A stretch of 64,000 nt of DNA from Paraphysomonas bandaiensis. Its lineage: Eukaryota > Chrysophyceae. A model generated the notes under the pieces. It ran no database searches, was not told the origin of the DNA, and saw only the letters and a program-made list of their open reading frames with translations. Made by a program: the position numbers and the translations under genes. The stretch is from contig CBFFRP010000395.1 of the NCBI GenBank assembly GCA_965644295.1, forward strand, positions 214,825-278,824, written 5' to 3'. Every line of letters starts with the position of its first letter. The first letter of the stretch is position 1. This document shows positions 1 through 12,300 of the stretch, piece by piece.

Positions 1-1818
1 GTTGTGGGATGGCATGCTCCAGAAGATGTTGATATACCTGCTATTGATATACCTAGACGGGATGAAAGTTGTGAAGAATGTGAAGAGTACATTCTAGTCA
101 TGCCGAAAGGGCACACTTCGCTGTGGCAGTCGCTTGGTAGCCAGCGCATTGCGCGCTATGACGTTCAACAATCACTGAGCCTTGTCCACCAAATAGTTGT
201 ATTAGTTCAGCACTTACACGATGCGGGGTTAGTGCACTGTGATCTCAAACCTCGCAATATTCTAATTTCAGACACCCGTCAACTAATTTTATGCGATTTG
301 GATGCAGCTGTTCCTATTGGTGAGCTACGGCCGCAAAATCTGAAGAGCAGTACTGCATATAGTCCGCCTGAGCTAATTCGTCATTATAATAACTCTAATT
401 ATCAGCCAACTGATACAGGTTTGCTTCGCATAGAAGCAAGTTTTGATGTTTGGTCCATTGGAGTTATTTTGTTTGAAGTGTTGACAGGACGACATCTTTT
501 CCCACAGGATATAAGCGACGACAATATGGTGGATGAAGCCTCAGCAATGCAACTCAGTTTGTGGCTATGTATTAACGACGCATTACTTGATATTGTATTG
601 AAAGAATGCGACAGTGTTGAGTTAAGATTGAATGCTCATTACCTGATCCGGTGGTGTCTACAAGGGGACCCTACCCTGCGTCCTAGCATTTCTGATATTC
701 TTACTCATTCGCTCTTTAGTGGTGGAAAATATAGCCCCCCTGATACCTTGCTGTCATATCCTTCGTATAAAGGCAACAAATTATTCAAATCAATAATTTC
801 TCAAAATGGTACTCGCATGAAATATCACGTTTTTATATCACATTTTCAAATGGAGGCATCCGGTGACGTCGGTACATTATATCATATGCTCGAGAATCTC
901 GGTGTGCATGTATGGCGAGATATGAACACGAGGAATTTAACAGAGACAGCCATGCGTCAGGGCGTGTTTGATAGTGATGTATTTGTTCTTTTCCTTACAA
1001 ACTCAGCGCTAAGTCGTTCTTTCTGTCTCAAAGAGGTCGGATGGGCACTTGAATTCGGGAAACCGGTAACAATCATTGTGGAAAGGGAGGAGAGATTTTG
1101 GGCATGGGACTGGACGCGTTGGACACATGACAAATGTTCACGTGTACCGGGAGTATTGAACACCTGGAGAAAAGGTCGACTACAGAATTATTTTGACGAC
1201 GTATATTCACAGCATCATAACGTGTACACTATGATCAAGAAACATCATGAAGAAAAGTCGATGCTTCCCTTTCGACGACGAAAATTTGAAGTGAATGCAT
1301 TGGTACAGGAGTTGTTGCGGAGGGCGGAAGAGCAAGGAGTGACCTGGAAACTACCTCTGACAATTACTGATAGAAAAAATGTGGATTTATTGCGACGCTC
1401 TGAGATATGCATTGTCTCACCTCCAAATGCTACTTCCATTGCTAATGCGATGCGCAACTCTCTTACATTAACATTTCCTTCTATTCAATGGGTGGATGTT
1501 ATTGGAAGTGATACTAATGTTATTGTCATATTAACTTCGCAAACACTCCCTAGCTGCGAGAAGTACATGTCAGACATTGTGGAGAGGAACTCAACCGTAA
1601 CAAACAATGATGATATACATGCCGCCGCAGTGTTATTTATATATTCGGTTGAGCTTGGCTGGGATTTCGCCGACTTCTACGAAAGGCCAGACGACGACAT
1701 TAAAGATTACATTTCCGCCAATGAAGCACTGACACACAGGACACTGCCTTATGAGCATCACGCTCTGTGTTCTGAAATTTTGCGTCGCATATATTTTACT
1801 TCTAATGCGATCAGCTAA
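1..1818 (+). CDS. Protein kinase-TIR domain protein, 5' partial
   Basis: The frame is open from the first base, so the start lies upstream; the stop is TAA at 1816-1818. The first part is the C-terminal two thirds of a protein kinase: catalytic loop HCDLKPRN (HRD with Arg replaced by Cys, about residue 79), DLD in place of DFG, PPE in place of APE, then a helix-F DVWSIGVILFE segment. A TIR domain starts near residue 273 (KYHVFISH) and continues through SDVFVLFL and SFCLKEVGWAL. The Glu of that C-x-x-E motif (about residue 345) is at the position of the NADase catalytic Glu in SARM1 and plant TIRs. A second, diverged TIR-like fold seems to follow from about residue 468 (EICIVSPP, then NVIVILTSQTL), without a clear catalytic Glu. 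I infer an innate-immune or death-signalling role from the domains. The exact kinase family is unknown because the ATP-binding lobe is outside the window. Confidence 0.85.
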   Translation, partial: VVGWHAPEDVDIPAIDIPRRDESCEECEEYILVMPKGHTSLWQSLGSQRIARYDVQQSLSLVHQIVVLVQHLHDAGLVHCDLKPRNILISDTRQLILCDLDAAVPIGELRPQNLKSSTAYSPPELIRHYNNSNYQPTDTGLLRIEASFDVWSIGVILFEVLTGRHLFPQDISDDNMVDEASAMQLSLWLCINDALLDIVLKECDSVELRLNAHYLIRWCLQGDPTLRPSISDILTHSLFSGGKYSPPDTLLSYPSYKGNKLFKSIISQNGTRMKYHVFISHFQMEASGDVGTLYHMLENLGVHVWRDMNTRNLTETAMRQGVFDSDVFVLFLTNSALSRSFCLKEVGWALEFGKPVTIIVEREERFWAWDWTRWTHDKCSRVPGVLNTWRKGRLQNYFDDVYSQHHNVYTMIKKHHEEKSMLPFRRRKFEVNALVQELLRRAEEQGVTWKLPLTITDRKNVDLLRRSEICIVSPPNATSIANAMRNSLTLTFPSIQWVDVIGSDTNVIVILTSQTLPSCEKYMSDIVERNSTVTNNDDIHAAAVLFIYSVELGWDFADFYERPDDDIKDYISANEALTHRTLPYEHHALCSEILRRIYFTSNAIS

Positions 1819-3269
1819 TATATTTACTTATGTTCGATTCATCAACATCTGCTCCGATTTCCCACTTATTGGTGCGCCTTATATATAGTGATTGATTACT
1901 TTCGCCGCGTGATGTAGAATATTGTTAATTTGTTGTGTTTATATAGGCCTGACTTGTATGGTCGCCATGTGTACATGTGTACCATGTTGAGTTCTGCTAT
2001 ATGAGAGCAATTGAAAGCCGGAAGTTGTAAGGTATTAAATTACAGTAGTATACAGTTGTACTTTTATTAATCGTACTGTGAGAATGAATGACGATAAGTA
2101 TAGTAGTAAAACGGTGTAGTGGTGATGCAAGTTGTAGTGACGAAGTAAGATCGTACGAGAAATGAGTGGTAGTAGAGACCAGCAGGGCCAGGTAAAAATA
2201 TATTGGATTGCAATATATTGCAATTATTTACTTTTGCTTGCTACAATATATTGATTATTATTTAATCAAAATTTGGCCTCGCAATATATTGATATATATT
2301 GCTCGTTCTTGCGTATCTTAGAAATATATTTGATTAACCACAAATTGCTTTTCATATTCACATATAACTCATCTATTATTATAACATCGAACAATTTTGA
2401 TACATACCTGCAACGAATTTGTTGCAATATTAGAATTCGTACTGTTTCTGTCAAGCTATTCACCAAATAGTAAACTCCAAACTACTTAAATTGATGCTGT
2501 AATCCTCATACAAATCTGTTTTTCTTGTGATCTGTAATAGAATGCCAGTCTAAACAGTCAATAAGCAAGATGCCAGTAAAATGATTGCCATATCCGCCCA
2601 AACTATAACACTAAACTAAACTATCACTGTACAGTATACAGTCCAAACTATTCGGCCATCATCACTTTCATATTTTACACCCAGTATTGACCGACCAAGC
2701 ACATATTCAGTACAACTAACGTTGTGGAGCGTTTGTTCAGCGTATGTCATCCTGACATACTTGCAACAAGGAATGACCCCACGACACTTCGAAATGGTGC
2801 TGTTCCTTCGCTTCAACAAGCACTTGTGGACCGCAGAGACATCATAGATGATGGACTGTCCGACTATAAGAATGAGAACCACAGTGACGACGAGTTGGAA
2901 CACTTAGGCCATTTTTAATACCCTAAATCCCCAGATTTAAGGCTTTCGGGATTCAGGAGTAAAATAGGGTAATAAGTATTTGTTGTTGCTGTTAGTATAC
3001 CCCTAAAACCCAAAATCCCTAAATCCTTTGGCTTATTACAGCAATCGTCACACACATATATATATATATATGCATATAGCTATAATTAATGTTCCATACA
3101 TTATAAAGTATACGACCTCAGCACCATAATATACTCTAGTAGAGGGTTATGAAACGTCGACCTCACTGAGATTGTTATGGAGGCTTTTCTTAAGTTCATA
3201 CAAGAAGATGTGGAATATCAACAGTCATTTAAGCAGCAGAGGATGGAGTTGTAGACATTTGGGAAACGG
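1819..3269. other. AT-rich intergenic DNA with hAT debris
   Basis: No gene is visible here apart from the hAT fragment listed separately. The stretch carries several copies of the 10-bp palindrome CAATATATTG (around 2210, 2245 and 2281), the kind of subterminal repeat seen in hAT elements. A CAGGGCCAGG run at about 2183 resembles a hAT terminus. Degenerate CCCTAAA-like words occur at 2920-3027. Confidence 0.5.
2703..2918 (+). pseudogene. hAT transposase C-terminal dimerization fragment (copy 1)
   Basis: A short open frame reads NVVERLFSV followed by a basic stretch, which matches the start of the hAT C-terminal dimerization domain (consensus of the type S-x-x-E-R-x-F-S). No catalytic core, BED finger or complete ORF surrounds it. 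The upstream palindromic CAATATATTG repeats support a decayed hAT element. Two similar fragments occur near 43.5 and 51.3 kb. Confidence 0.45.
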
Positions 3270-4207
3270 TACATACATACATACATACATACATACATAC
3301 ATACATACATACATACATACATACATACATACATACATACATACATACATACATACATACATACATACCTACATACATACATACATACCTACATACATAC
3401 ATACATACATACATACATACATACATACCTACATACATACATACATACCTACATACATACATACATACATACATACATACATACATACATACATACATAC
3501 ATACCTACATACCTACATACCTACATACCTACATACATACATACATACATACCTACATACCTACATACATACATACATACATACATACATACATACATAC
3601 ATACATACATACATACATACATACATACATACATACATACATACATACATACATACATACATACCTACATACCTACATACATACATACATACATACATAC
3701 ATACATACATACCTACATACCTACATACCTACATACCTACATACCTACATACCTACATACCTACATACATACATACATACATACATACATACATACATAC
3801 ATACATACATACATACATACATACATACATAGATACATACATACATACATACATACATACATAGATACATAGATACATAGATACATAGATACATAGATAC
3901 ATAGATACATAGATACATAGATACATAGATACATAGATACATAGATACATTGATACATAGATACATAGATACATAGATACATAGATACATAGATACATAG
4001 ATACATAGATACATAGATACATAGATACATAGATACATATAGATACATAGATACATACATACATACATACATACATACATACATACATACATACATACAT
4101 ACATACATACATACATACATACATACATACATACATACATACATACATACATACATACATACATACATACATACATACATACATACATACATACATACAT
4201 ACATACA

Positions 4208-4241
<34 letters not shown>

Positions 4242-5091
4242 CATACATACATACATACATACATACATACATACATACATACATACATACATACATACAT
4301 ACATACATACATACATACATACATACATACATACATACATACATACATACATACATACATACATACATACATACATACATACATACATACATACATACAT
4401 ACATACATACATACATACATACATACATACATACATACATACATACATACATACATACATACATACATACATACATACATACATACATACATACATACAT
4501 ACATACATACATACATACATACATACATACATACATACATACATACATACATACATACATACATACATACATACATACATACATACATACATACATACAT
4601 ACATACATACATACATACATACATACATACATACATACATACATACATACATACATACATACATACATACATACATACATACATACATACATACATACAT
4701 ACATACATACATACATACATACATACATACATACATACATACATACATACATACATACATACATACATACATACATACATACATACATACATACATACAT
4801 ACATACATACATACATACATACATACATACATACATACATACATACATACATACATACATACATACATACATACATACATACATACATACATACATACAT
4901 ACATACATACATACATACATACATACATACATACATACATACATACATACATACATACATACATACATACATACATACATACATACATACATACATACAT
5001 ACATACATACATACATACATACATACATACATACATACATACATACATACCTACATACATACATACATACATACATACATACATACATACA

Positions 5092-5121
<30 letters not shown>
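3270..5121. repeat. 1.85-kb (CATA)n tetranucleotide array with variant blocks
   Basis: This is nearly pure CATA on the + strand. It is structured: a 5' block (about 3365-3775) is interspersed with CCTA variants, a middle block (about 3830-4062) is the 8-mer ACATAGAT, and a long uniform CATA block runs from about 4063 to 5050 with one CATATAT interruption near 4236. Long open frames on both strands across it (YIHT- or MYVC-type repeats) follow from the 4-bp period and are not genes. The array ends about 210 bp before the ATG of the JAMM gene. Confidence 0.98.
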
Positions 5122-5124
<3 letters not shown>

Positions 5125-5331
5125 TGCCACACAGATACTGATCAGAACAGAGTATACATATAGACCCTCGACTATGTCCATAGCTTATAATGAAGTCCAT
5201 TAAACTCTAGGTATAGATGCAGAGGACATCACATAACAAAGAGAGGTAAGAGTGGTACCTTACATATATACACTATCCAACACAACTAACACACCTACCC
5301 ACTCACACTCTCTCTACATATATATATATAC

Positions 5332-7635
5332 ATGTACAGTACCGTCTCATCAATCCTTAAAGAACTATGGTCATCTGAACTATACAATATCTTATCTTCT
5401 CATTCATTACATCATCAAACTACATCATCATATGATCATCTTATATCTAAAAGGGGTATACCTGTATGGTTATCTGAATGGTTTCAATGCACCCCACATA
5501 TGACATCAACTCATAAACATACTACTAAAAATCCCCTTAAAAAAACACGAACTTCATCAAGAATACATAAAAAACCTACAAATTTGAATCAAATTAATTT
5601 GGAAAATGATATATTATCAACATGGGAAGATCCTCATATCTTAATTCCTGCTCAACAGTATGGTGAAGTTGATGCATGTATATCTGAGATTGCATCAGTT
5701 CCACAACCATTTACTGTATATGTTCATCCACAAGTTAGTTTATTATGTGATATACATAGTCATTTAAGTGATGCTGAAGTAATTGGTCTATTAGCTGGTC
5801 GATGGGATCCAATTGAGCGTTGCATATATATACAAACGGCTTGTCCATGTGATTCAACGGAACGAATAGATGATGATGGTTCGACTGATGTAGAAATGGA
5901 TCCTACTGCTGAATTAGTAGCACGTGAGGCAATACATAGCATGGGACTTATGGTTGTTGGATGGTATCACTCTCACCCTAGTTTCAGGCCCGATCCCTCT
6001 ACCACAGACGTGATTAATCAGCGACAGTATCAGCAGCTAATGCGTGATGAAACCTCAGGTATGGAGCCTTTTGTAGGTCTGATTGTCTCTACTTATGACC
6101 CCTCTCGGCCTGGATTGGAATCTCTGCACCAATGGTTTCATGCAGTGCCCTTCTCCTGCGCGAGTCGAGCTGCAGCATGCCAGTGGCTTCCGATGACGGT
6201 ACGTGTTTGTACGGCCAGTGTCTGTAAAAGTCTGTGTCCTATATCCGGCCAGGTATCACCCGACATCGCATCCACGCTATCAAACCGCCTTTTGTCATTG
6301 AATAATAAATCCTCGGATGGTACATCACTTCAAGGTGAGCCACCACAACCGAATGGTGAAATATCCAAGTCCGTGGAAAAGGAAGATAGTTCCAAAAATG
6401 AACTTCCTAACGAAGAAATGATGTTAAAAGAGGCTGACGTGTCTGTTGGTCTCGATAGAATTAGCGGCAAGTCTAGTCGGGATGAGACCGAGATGAGCCC
6501 GAGCTGTGACCAAACAGAAATAAAGTCCGTGGAAAAGGAAGAAAGTTCCAGAAATGAACTTCCTAACGAGGAAATGAAGTTAAAAGAGGCTGACGTGTCT
6601 GTTGGTCTCGATAGAATTAGCGGCAAGTCTAGTCGGGATGAGACCGAAATGAGTCCGAGCTGTGACCAAACAGAAATAAAGTCCGTGGAAAAGGAAGAAA
6701 GTTCCAGAAATGAACTTCCTAACGAGGAAATGAAGTTAAAAGAGGCTCACGTGTCTGTTGGTCTCGATAGAATTAGCGGCAAGTTCAGTCGGGATGAGAC
6801 CGAGATGAGTCCGAGCTGTGATCAAACAGAAACAAATAGAGCACCAGATAGTGATGATTCTGTCCATCCTTGTAGTAGCCTCGAGAAGGGCAAAAAGGAA
6901 ACAAGTATAGTGAAGATAGAAAATACATCTACTAGAGAGATAGAACAAACTGACTGTACCGATAAAAGCACTGACGCTACTGATGGTGAGAAAGAACAAA
7001 CTGACTGTACCAATGAAAGCGCTGAAGCTACTGATGCTTTGAAAGTCTCATCATCGCCTGAAGGACAGAAAATGCCACTACGTCGATCCCGCATAAGGCG
7101 TGCTCCACGTACTTTCTATGACGATGAAGTGTACGATAATTCCATAAGAGTGGAAAGAACGAATGGACCGACTGATGCCACCTTAACTATATGTCACAAA
7201 GTAAAGGATAATGGGAAGGACAAGAATGTGGCACCTGTTAACGGTGAGGGCGGAAGGAGCAAAAGAGGTGTTAAGCGCCGTCGCAACGGGCTTGGAGTGG
7301 TTTCAACTTCTGGGGGTCGTGGAAGGTGCATGGCCTCCCTGATTCAGTGTCTACAGCAGGAGACATCGGCTGCAGTTAAAGGGCGAACGCTTGTGTGTTC
7401 GGCAGCTCCTATTCTACAATGCTCTTGCATTGGAATTGTCGCCTTGGGCTATCACTATAGCCAATCCAAACGTAAAACCAATATCTTGAAGAAGTGGAAG
7501 AATGTCTTCAAATATAGTAAAATTAAAGCCAGCATTTGTGTTTGGTTGAAGTATATGGGACTAAGTGAAAGTGATCAGGAGTTATTTGCGGATAGCATTG
7601 TTGATTTTTTAAATTCCTGCTGGCGAAATGAATAA
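5332..7635 (+). CDS. JAMM/MPN+ metalloprotease, MYSM1-like deubiquitinase
   Basis: Single-exon gene of 767 aa; the ATG at 5332 is the first Met of the open frame. An MPN+ domain lies at about residues 125-290: an upstream Glu in SDAEVIGLLAGRW, then HSHPSFRPDPSTTD, which matches the JAMM zinc motif H-x-H-x7-S-x2-D exactly. The surroundings (VGWYHSHP and FVGLIVSTYDP) resemble MYSM1/MPND, so the likely reaction is zinc-dependent cleavage of ubiquitin isopeptide bonds, perhaps on chromatin. I see no SWIRM or SANT domain. Three tandem 52-aa repeats (156 bp each, from 6367, 6523 and 6679), acidic and Ser/Glu-rich, are followed by a Lys/Arg-rich region and a C-terminal helical segment. The first 400 nt are AT-rich compared with the rest. 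The substrate is unknown. Confidence 0.9.
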   Translation: MYSTVSSILKELWSSELYNILSSHSLHHQTTSSYDHLISKRGIPVWLSEWFQCTPHMTSTHKHTTKNPLKKTRTSSRIHKKPTNLNQINLENDILSTWEDPHILIPAQQYGEVDACISEIASVPQPFTVYVHPQVSLLCDIHSHLSDAEVIGLLAGRWDPIERCIYIQTACPCDSTERIDDDGSTDVEMDPTAELVAREAIHSMGLMVVGWYHSHPSFRPDPSTTDVINQRQYQQLMRDETSGMEPFVGLIVSTYDPSRPGLESLHQWFHAVPFSCASRAAACQWLPMTVRVCTASVCKSLCPISGQVSPDIASTLSNRLLSLNNKSSDGTSLQGEPPQPNGEISKSVEKEDSSKNELPNEEMMLKEADVSVGLDRISGKSSRDETEMSPSCDQTEIKSVEKEESSRNELPNEEMKLKEADVSVGLDRISGKSSRDETEMSPSCDQTEIKSVEKEESSRNELPNEEMKLKEAHVSVGLDRISGKFSRDETEMSPSCDQTETNRAPDSDDSVHPCSSLEKGKKETSIVKIENTSTREIEQTDCTDKSTDATDGEKEQTDCTNESAEATDALKVSSSPEGQKMPLRRSRIRRAPRTFYDDEVYDNSIRVERTNGPTDATLTICHKVKDNGKDKNVAPVNGEGGRSKRGVKRRRNGLGVVSTSGGRGRCMASLIQCLQQETSAAVKGRTLVCSAAPILQCSCIGIVALGYHYSQSKRKTNILKKWKNVFKYSKIKASICVWLKYMGLSESDQELFADSIVDFLNSCWRNE
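6367..6834 (+). repeat. Three in-frame 156-bp tandem repeats in the JAMM gene
   Basis: The units start at 6367, 6523 and 6679, each with AAGTCCGTGGAAAAGGAA; units 2 and 3 are almost identical and unit 1 is slightly diverged. Each encodes 52 acidic residues. The even 156-bp spacing keeps the frame, so copy-number changes would not disrupt the protein. Confidence 0.95.
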
Positions 7636-8593
7636 GTAGTAATTTGCATGTTTTTAGTTGTACTATCATATGTGATGTGAATAGTGGAAGTGGCATAACT
7701 AACTTTTGGTATACAAAGTTATTGCTTGTCAGTATTTATGATTGATGATTGAGTAAGTTCCATACTACAAGTTGTGGAAGTTTCACTTTACATACAACGA
7801 ATCAACAGGTTGCAGATGTTTTGAAAAGGACCTGTGCGTTTCAACACTAATGGGTACATAATTACTAAAAAGTAATCAAAATATTTCAGCTTGAAGTGTT
7901 GAAATGTTTCTACGCTCTACGTACATAAATGTCATGATGAATATGGGAAGAATTGTGGACACACGAGGCTTTTGTAGTCTTTCTTAGCATTATCATATCA
8001 TTTATGGACTATTCGAGCGCAGCTGACTTGAATGCTTTTGTATATATATTATGACTCACACAATCTAGCTAACCACGACCATAGAGAACTAGGTGCCTTT
8101 TCCTCGAATCACCATTAGCATCAGATGTGGCATTTGAACTCTCCAGTAATATTCTTGAAGTTGAAGATAGATCGTATGCTCGAATATCATTATGATCTAC
8201 TAAACATCAGACGAAGAATGGAAGATAACTTGGAGTGTTAAATGATCTGATTTTGAAAGTGGAGTCGTTATTGTGGTTTCACTGTCATTGTGTAATATAT
8301 TGAAATCACATGCAAGTGTCTGTCGATATTATAATTAAAATAGAAGAGATTTTATGCTCACACCGAATATTGAAGTTGAATGTCTATATATACCTGGTGC
8401 TAATATGAGCGTTCTGTTGAACCCAAGAAATTGCTTTCTTTTAGACAAAAAGAAAATAACACATATATTATCAAAACACTGAGCTAATTAGTGATAAGAT
8501 CACCTTGTAGCTAACATGAACCGGAACTGCATTATTTAGTAATCATAAAATTGCAGTTTAGACTTCTTTTTTTAAATTCAAAAGTAACCTAGC
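7636..8593. other. Intergenic, nothing recognised
   Basis: AT-rich sequence between the JAMM gene and the dispersed repeat. I see no exon, RNA gene or clear repeat. Confidence 0.6.
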
Positions 8594-8852
8594 AGTGAAT
8601 GTCTGATTATTAGCAATAGGCGTGTTAGTGTCAGAACTAGTGTAGCAAAACAGTTTAATAAACTAGTGCTTAACTCTGATATCCTACTCTTTTACTCTAC
8701 GAAAGATGCTTGTGCTTAACCGCAAGCACCAAGGTGCAACCACTTTTGCTCTCTGTCCTTAAGGTGGTCAGCCCGGATGCTTGACTTCAGCAGGAAGCTC
8801 AATACCCCGGATGTCTTGAGGTGGGCCCATTCCCGGATGTCTGTTTATTCCC
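8594..8852 (-). repeat. Dispersed repeat family R1, copy A (partial)
   Basis: Reverse-complement copy of the family found at 16301, 44059, 49791, 58891 and 59299. Shared words include CTTGACTTCAGCAGG, GCTCTCTGTCCTTA, GCACCAAGGTGCAACC and the end segment GAATGTCTGATTATTAGC. It lacks the 5' third present in copies B, C and E. No coding potential. Confidence 0.85.
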
Positions 8853-9319
8853 ACTAGCATCGTTAGAGTTGTGACGTTGTTGATTGATAATTTTATGAGT
8901 GTTTTGTCTGTGTTAGATCTCAAGTTATAACTTGTGTAATTTAAGACAACCTTTTCTAGTTTACAAGTGTTGGAGTCAAAGTAACAAGTGCACACGTCTC
9001 ATTATTTTAAAGAGGTAAACCTAGGGTAGATAGCTGTGTCATACTCGTAATGAATATAAAATAACTCATACACGCCGACTTTTACGTGTGTAAGCACGAC
9101 AAAGTAATCATTTTTACGTAGTTGACGGTCTAACAAACCAATCATTACCCCCTTTTTTCAGAACATTTTAAAAAAGAAAAAGGATCTATGGGAAAGCATT
9201 AAAAACTATTTTTACATTATGAAGTGTAAAATAAATACTTAACTGAGAACTCATAGTCGTAATATTGAGATCATTTACGATGTTTTAGTAAAAACAAAAA
9301 ATATCAATTATATATAATA

Positions 9320-12300
9320 TTAAAAATGAGTGCTTTTAAATTTCGATGTCATCCACTCTATCTTATTGGAAGCATACGGTACTTCATCAATATCGTTATC
9401 TAGATGAAACTTACCTCCATATGTAACATTATCTACAAACCTTATCTTCAACATTTTATGCACCATATCAACGTCAACAACAGCTGCAACATCACTGGTG
9501 CCGGAATCATCACTGTCGTCAGAACTACCATTACCAATTTTGACAAAGTACCCTTTCGCAACGTCAATGTTGGGTCGAGGACAAGGTAATAGTAACTCCG
9601 ACGGACAATGTGGTATCACTCGACTTCTTTGCAATCTGTAGACAACAAATAAAATATAGAAAGACATGTACCTTAATTCATTCTACCTGCCCCGAGCTAG
9701 TGCTTGTACTCGAGTAACTGCCTTTTCCAGTGCCTCCTTATCAGACAGGGCCACAGGAACACCAGATAGTCCAGTTATGGATGACTGGGATGTCTCCATT
9801 GGAGAAGTCTCCTCCAGCCAAATTAAACCAGGCGTGTCGTAACGAATACGTTCTTCACGAACACCACCACCTTCAATATTGAACAGAACAACCAAAACTC
9901 CAGCATCGACATCGACATCATCTACCCGACCTTCGTTTTCCGAATCTTCAATTGTTGCTACCCAGTACCCAACAGCGTTGCCAATCGTCGGAGGACTATC
10001 TATCTCTATGAGATTTACATCGTCGTCGTCATTCGCAACTCCGGCCTGTGTAGCAGCTTGCTCCCTCACATGTCTGCAGTAGTGGTTATAATATCAATTT
10101 GGCTACATGATCGACATAGAGTGGAATTTTAACTTACGTTCCCCGATTAGTGGCTTGTATTCGTGTTGCAGCCCAGTCGGCAGGGTTGTTATAAATCTCT
10201 GCAACTGGAGTATCATCTATAGTATTTGAGAAAAGATATGGATATATGCAAATAATTACCACCGCATTGTTGGGATCGAAGTCGTAAATTGCGTCGGTCA
10301 CGCCTACCACGAAGTAAAGCTTGGATTTTGGTCACAGCCCATTCATCACGTTGTTGCTCTTTAGCGTTGTGCATTCTGAACCAATTCAAAATATCTGGGC
10401 TGTCGTAGGCTATCTCATACTCATCAGGATTTTCATCGTCACCAAAATTAACAACCATCAATCCCGTGGAAATATCAACACTTTCAACAAGACCTTCGCC
10501 CCCATCGTACTCACTGACCTCGACCCAATATCCAGTGGCTTCGCCAATCGGAGGCCTTGGTACTATATTGAGAACCATAATGTCGTTCTCTTTATCGTCA
10601 TCAACTGTTCCAAGAGCAGCATTAACGACATCACTTATCAAATACCTGCACTTCATTAAAACAAACATCAATAAATCGACTATACGACACCCACTTTCGC
10701 CGATAAAGTGACTGTATTTTCAATGCCGCTTTGTTCTCAATCTGCTCCCTCTTTAGTTTCCTATATATACGCCTCCCACGCATTCCTCTTATACGCGCCT
10801 GAAGAATGCATGCACACTTCTGCATGTTTTGCATCTTATTCATCTTCTCTGAAAGGATGTTTCTGCGATGAGCAACAACGAAACTTCTTTGAATAAGGAG
10901 CGCACTAGCCCTTATTCTTTGGGCCTTATGGTATGCGTGTCGCATACGACACACTGATTGTAGCGTCAACACTGCATCACTCTCCGTTATTTTCTTCTTT
11001 GCCTTGCGCCGCATTAATATCAATTTCCATAACGCTCTCTTGAGTCTGCGTGTTTTGGATATCTTGACAAAAAAACGTAGCAAAACACATAATGCCCGCC
11101 CACGCCGGCGTCTCCTCGAGTGAGCACGAAGTATTTCTTCGTGAAGTGGCAAGATGGCATTGTGGGAGCATTTCGCATACCACTCCTTGTAAGCTCCGCG
11201 TTCGTTCCGGTGTTGAGTAATAGTCGAGCTGAAGAGCTTCATGTCGGCGATAGCTTCATCGATCTGACGCCTACGCTCCTTCTCAGCAGTCTTCAGTTCG
11301 TTTATTGCAGCGCTGGTGCTGCTGATGGCAAAGGAATCCTCTTTACTGAAACACACATTTGGGGTATCTATGTCAAATAACCGAGAAAACTTCAAGGAAT
11401 TCGATAAGTCTTCACTGAACCTTTGCCAGTCAAATTCATACTGCGAATAGGTCTGCTTCAAGTTTTCGGCTCTTAAGATGCCGTCCTCTAGGACCTTCTG
11501 TCGCTGCGTGTGGTGGGATTCTGTTTCAGGTATTGATATCAAATCGGCGTCTTCCGACGGATAAATGCGTCGAATCATGTCCTCTGGTACACCAGCCTCT
11601 CGTGATCCATCAAAGTATTCCACACTGTATGTTCCCCCCTTCCAGGATCTGGATACTACACCTTGACACCATTCCTTTCCCTCTTGTCGTACCTCCACAA
11701 AGTCCCCTCGGGTGAATGTACCTGGGGCCTCTTCCCATCCAACTTTAGCAGCAGAAATCAGTCGCAATCGATTAGCAGTCACACCAGACTCAGTGCCCCC
11801 CCCATTGAATTGCACAGTGTACGTTGCATCCGAACTCCAGCTACACACTATTCCTGAGCACCACGCGAGTCCACCATTCGGCACGCACTCCACCATATCC
11901 CCCACATGAAACACCAAGTCACTTGCTGTAGAATCATGTGATCTCTCTCGGCAAATACGATCCAGAGTTTTAGATGCTGCATTGTCATTATACATATCAT
12001 CACTACTATGATGTGATGATGAAAATTTTCGATAGCGCGAATGCATACTTCCATGACTACTTCTCCGTTTATCAGATCCAATAAGTGATTCATTCCAATT
12101 TGAAAAGAAAAACGTACGAAATTCTTTTGCAGATATTACACCATCATTATTAGAATCTAAATAGTTTACTAATCTATCGATACAATCATCTGGTAATTTA
12201 GATAATGTACCTTTTGTTAATCTTTTTAATGCTTTTTTTAATGCATAAACTTCAATTAAATTTCCTCTTAATAAATGAACATTAGCTGCTTTAGCAAATG

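Noticed and set aside
2920-3027. CCCTAAA-like words suggesting telomeric DNA
   Set aside because: Only a few degenerate, non-tandem occurrences; genes lie on both sides.
3172-5181. Long open frames across the CATA arrays (also at 44822-45722 and 55709-56631)
   Set aside because: A 4-bp repeat without stops gives open frames in all phases; the products are four-residue repeats with no other support.
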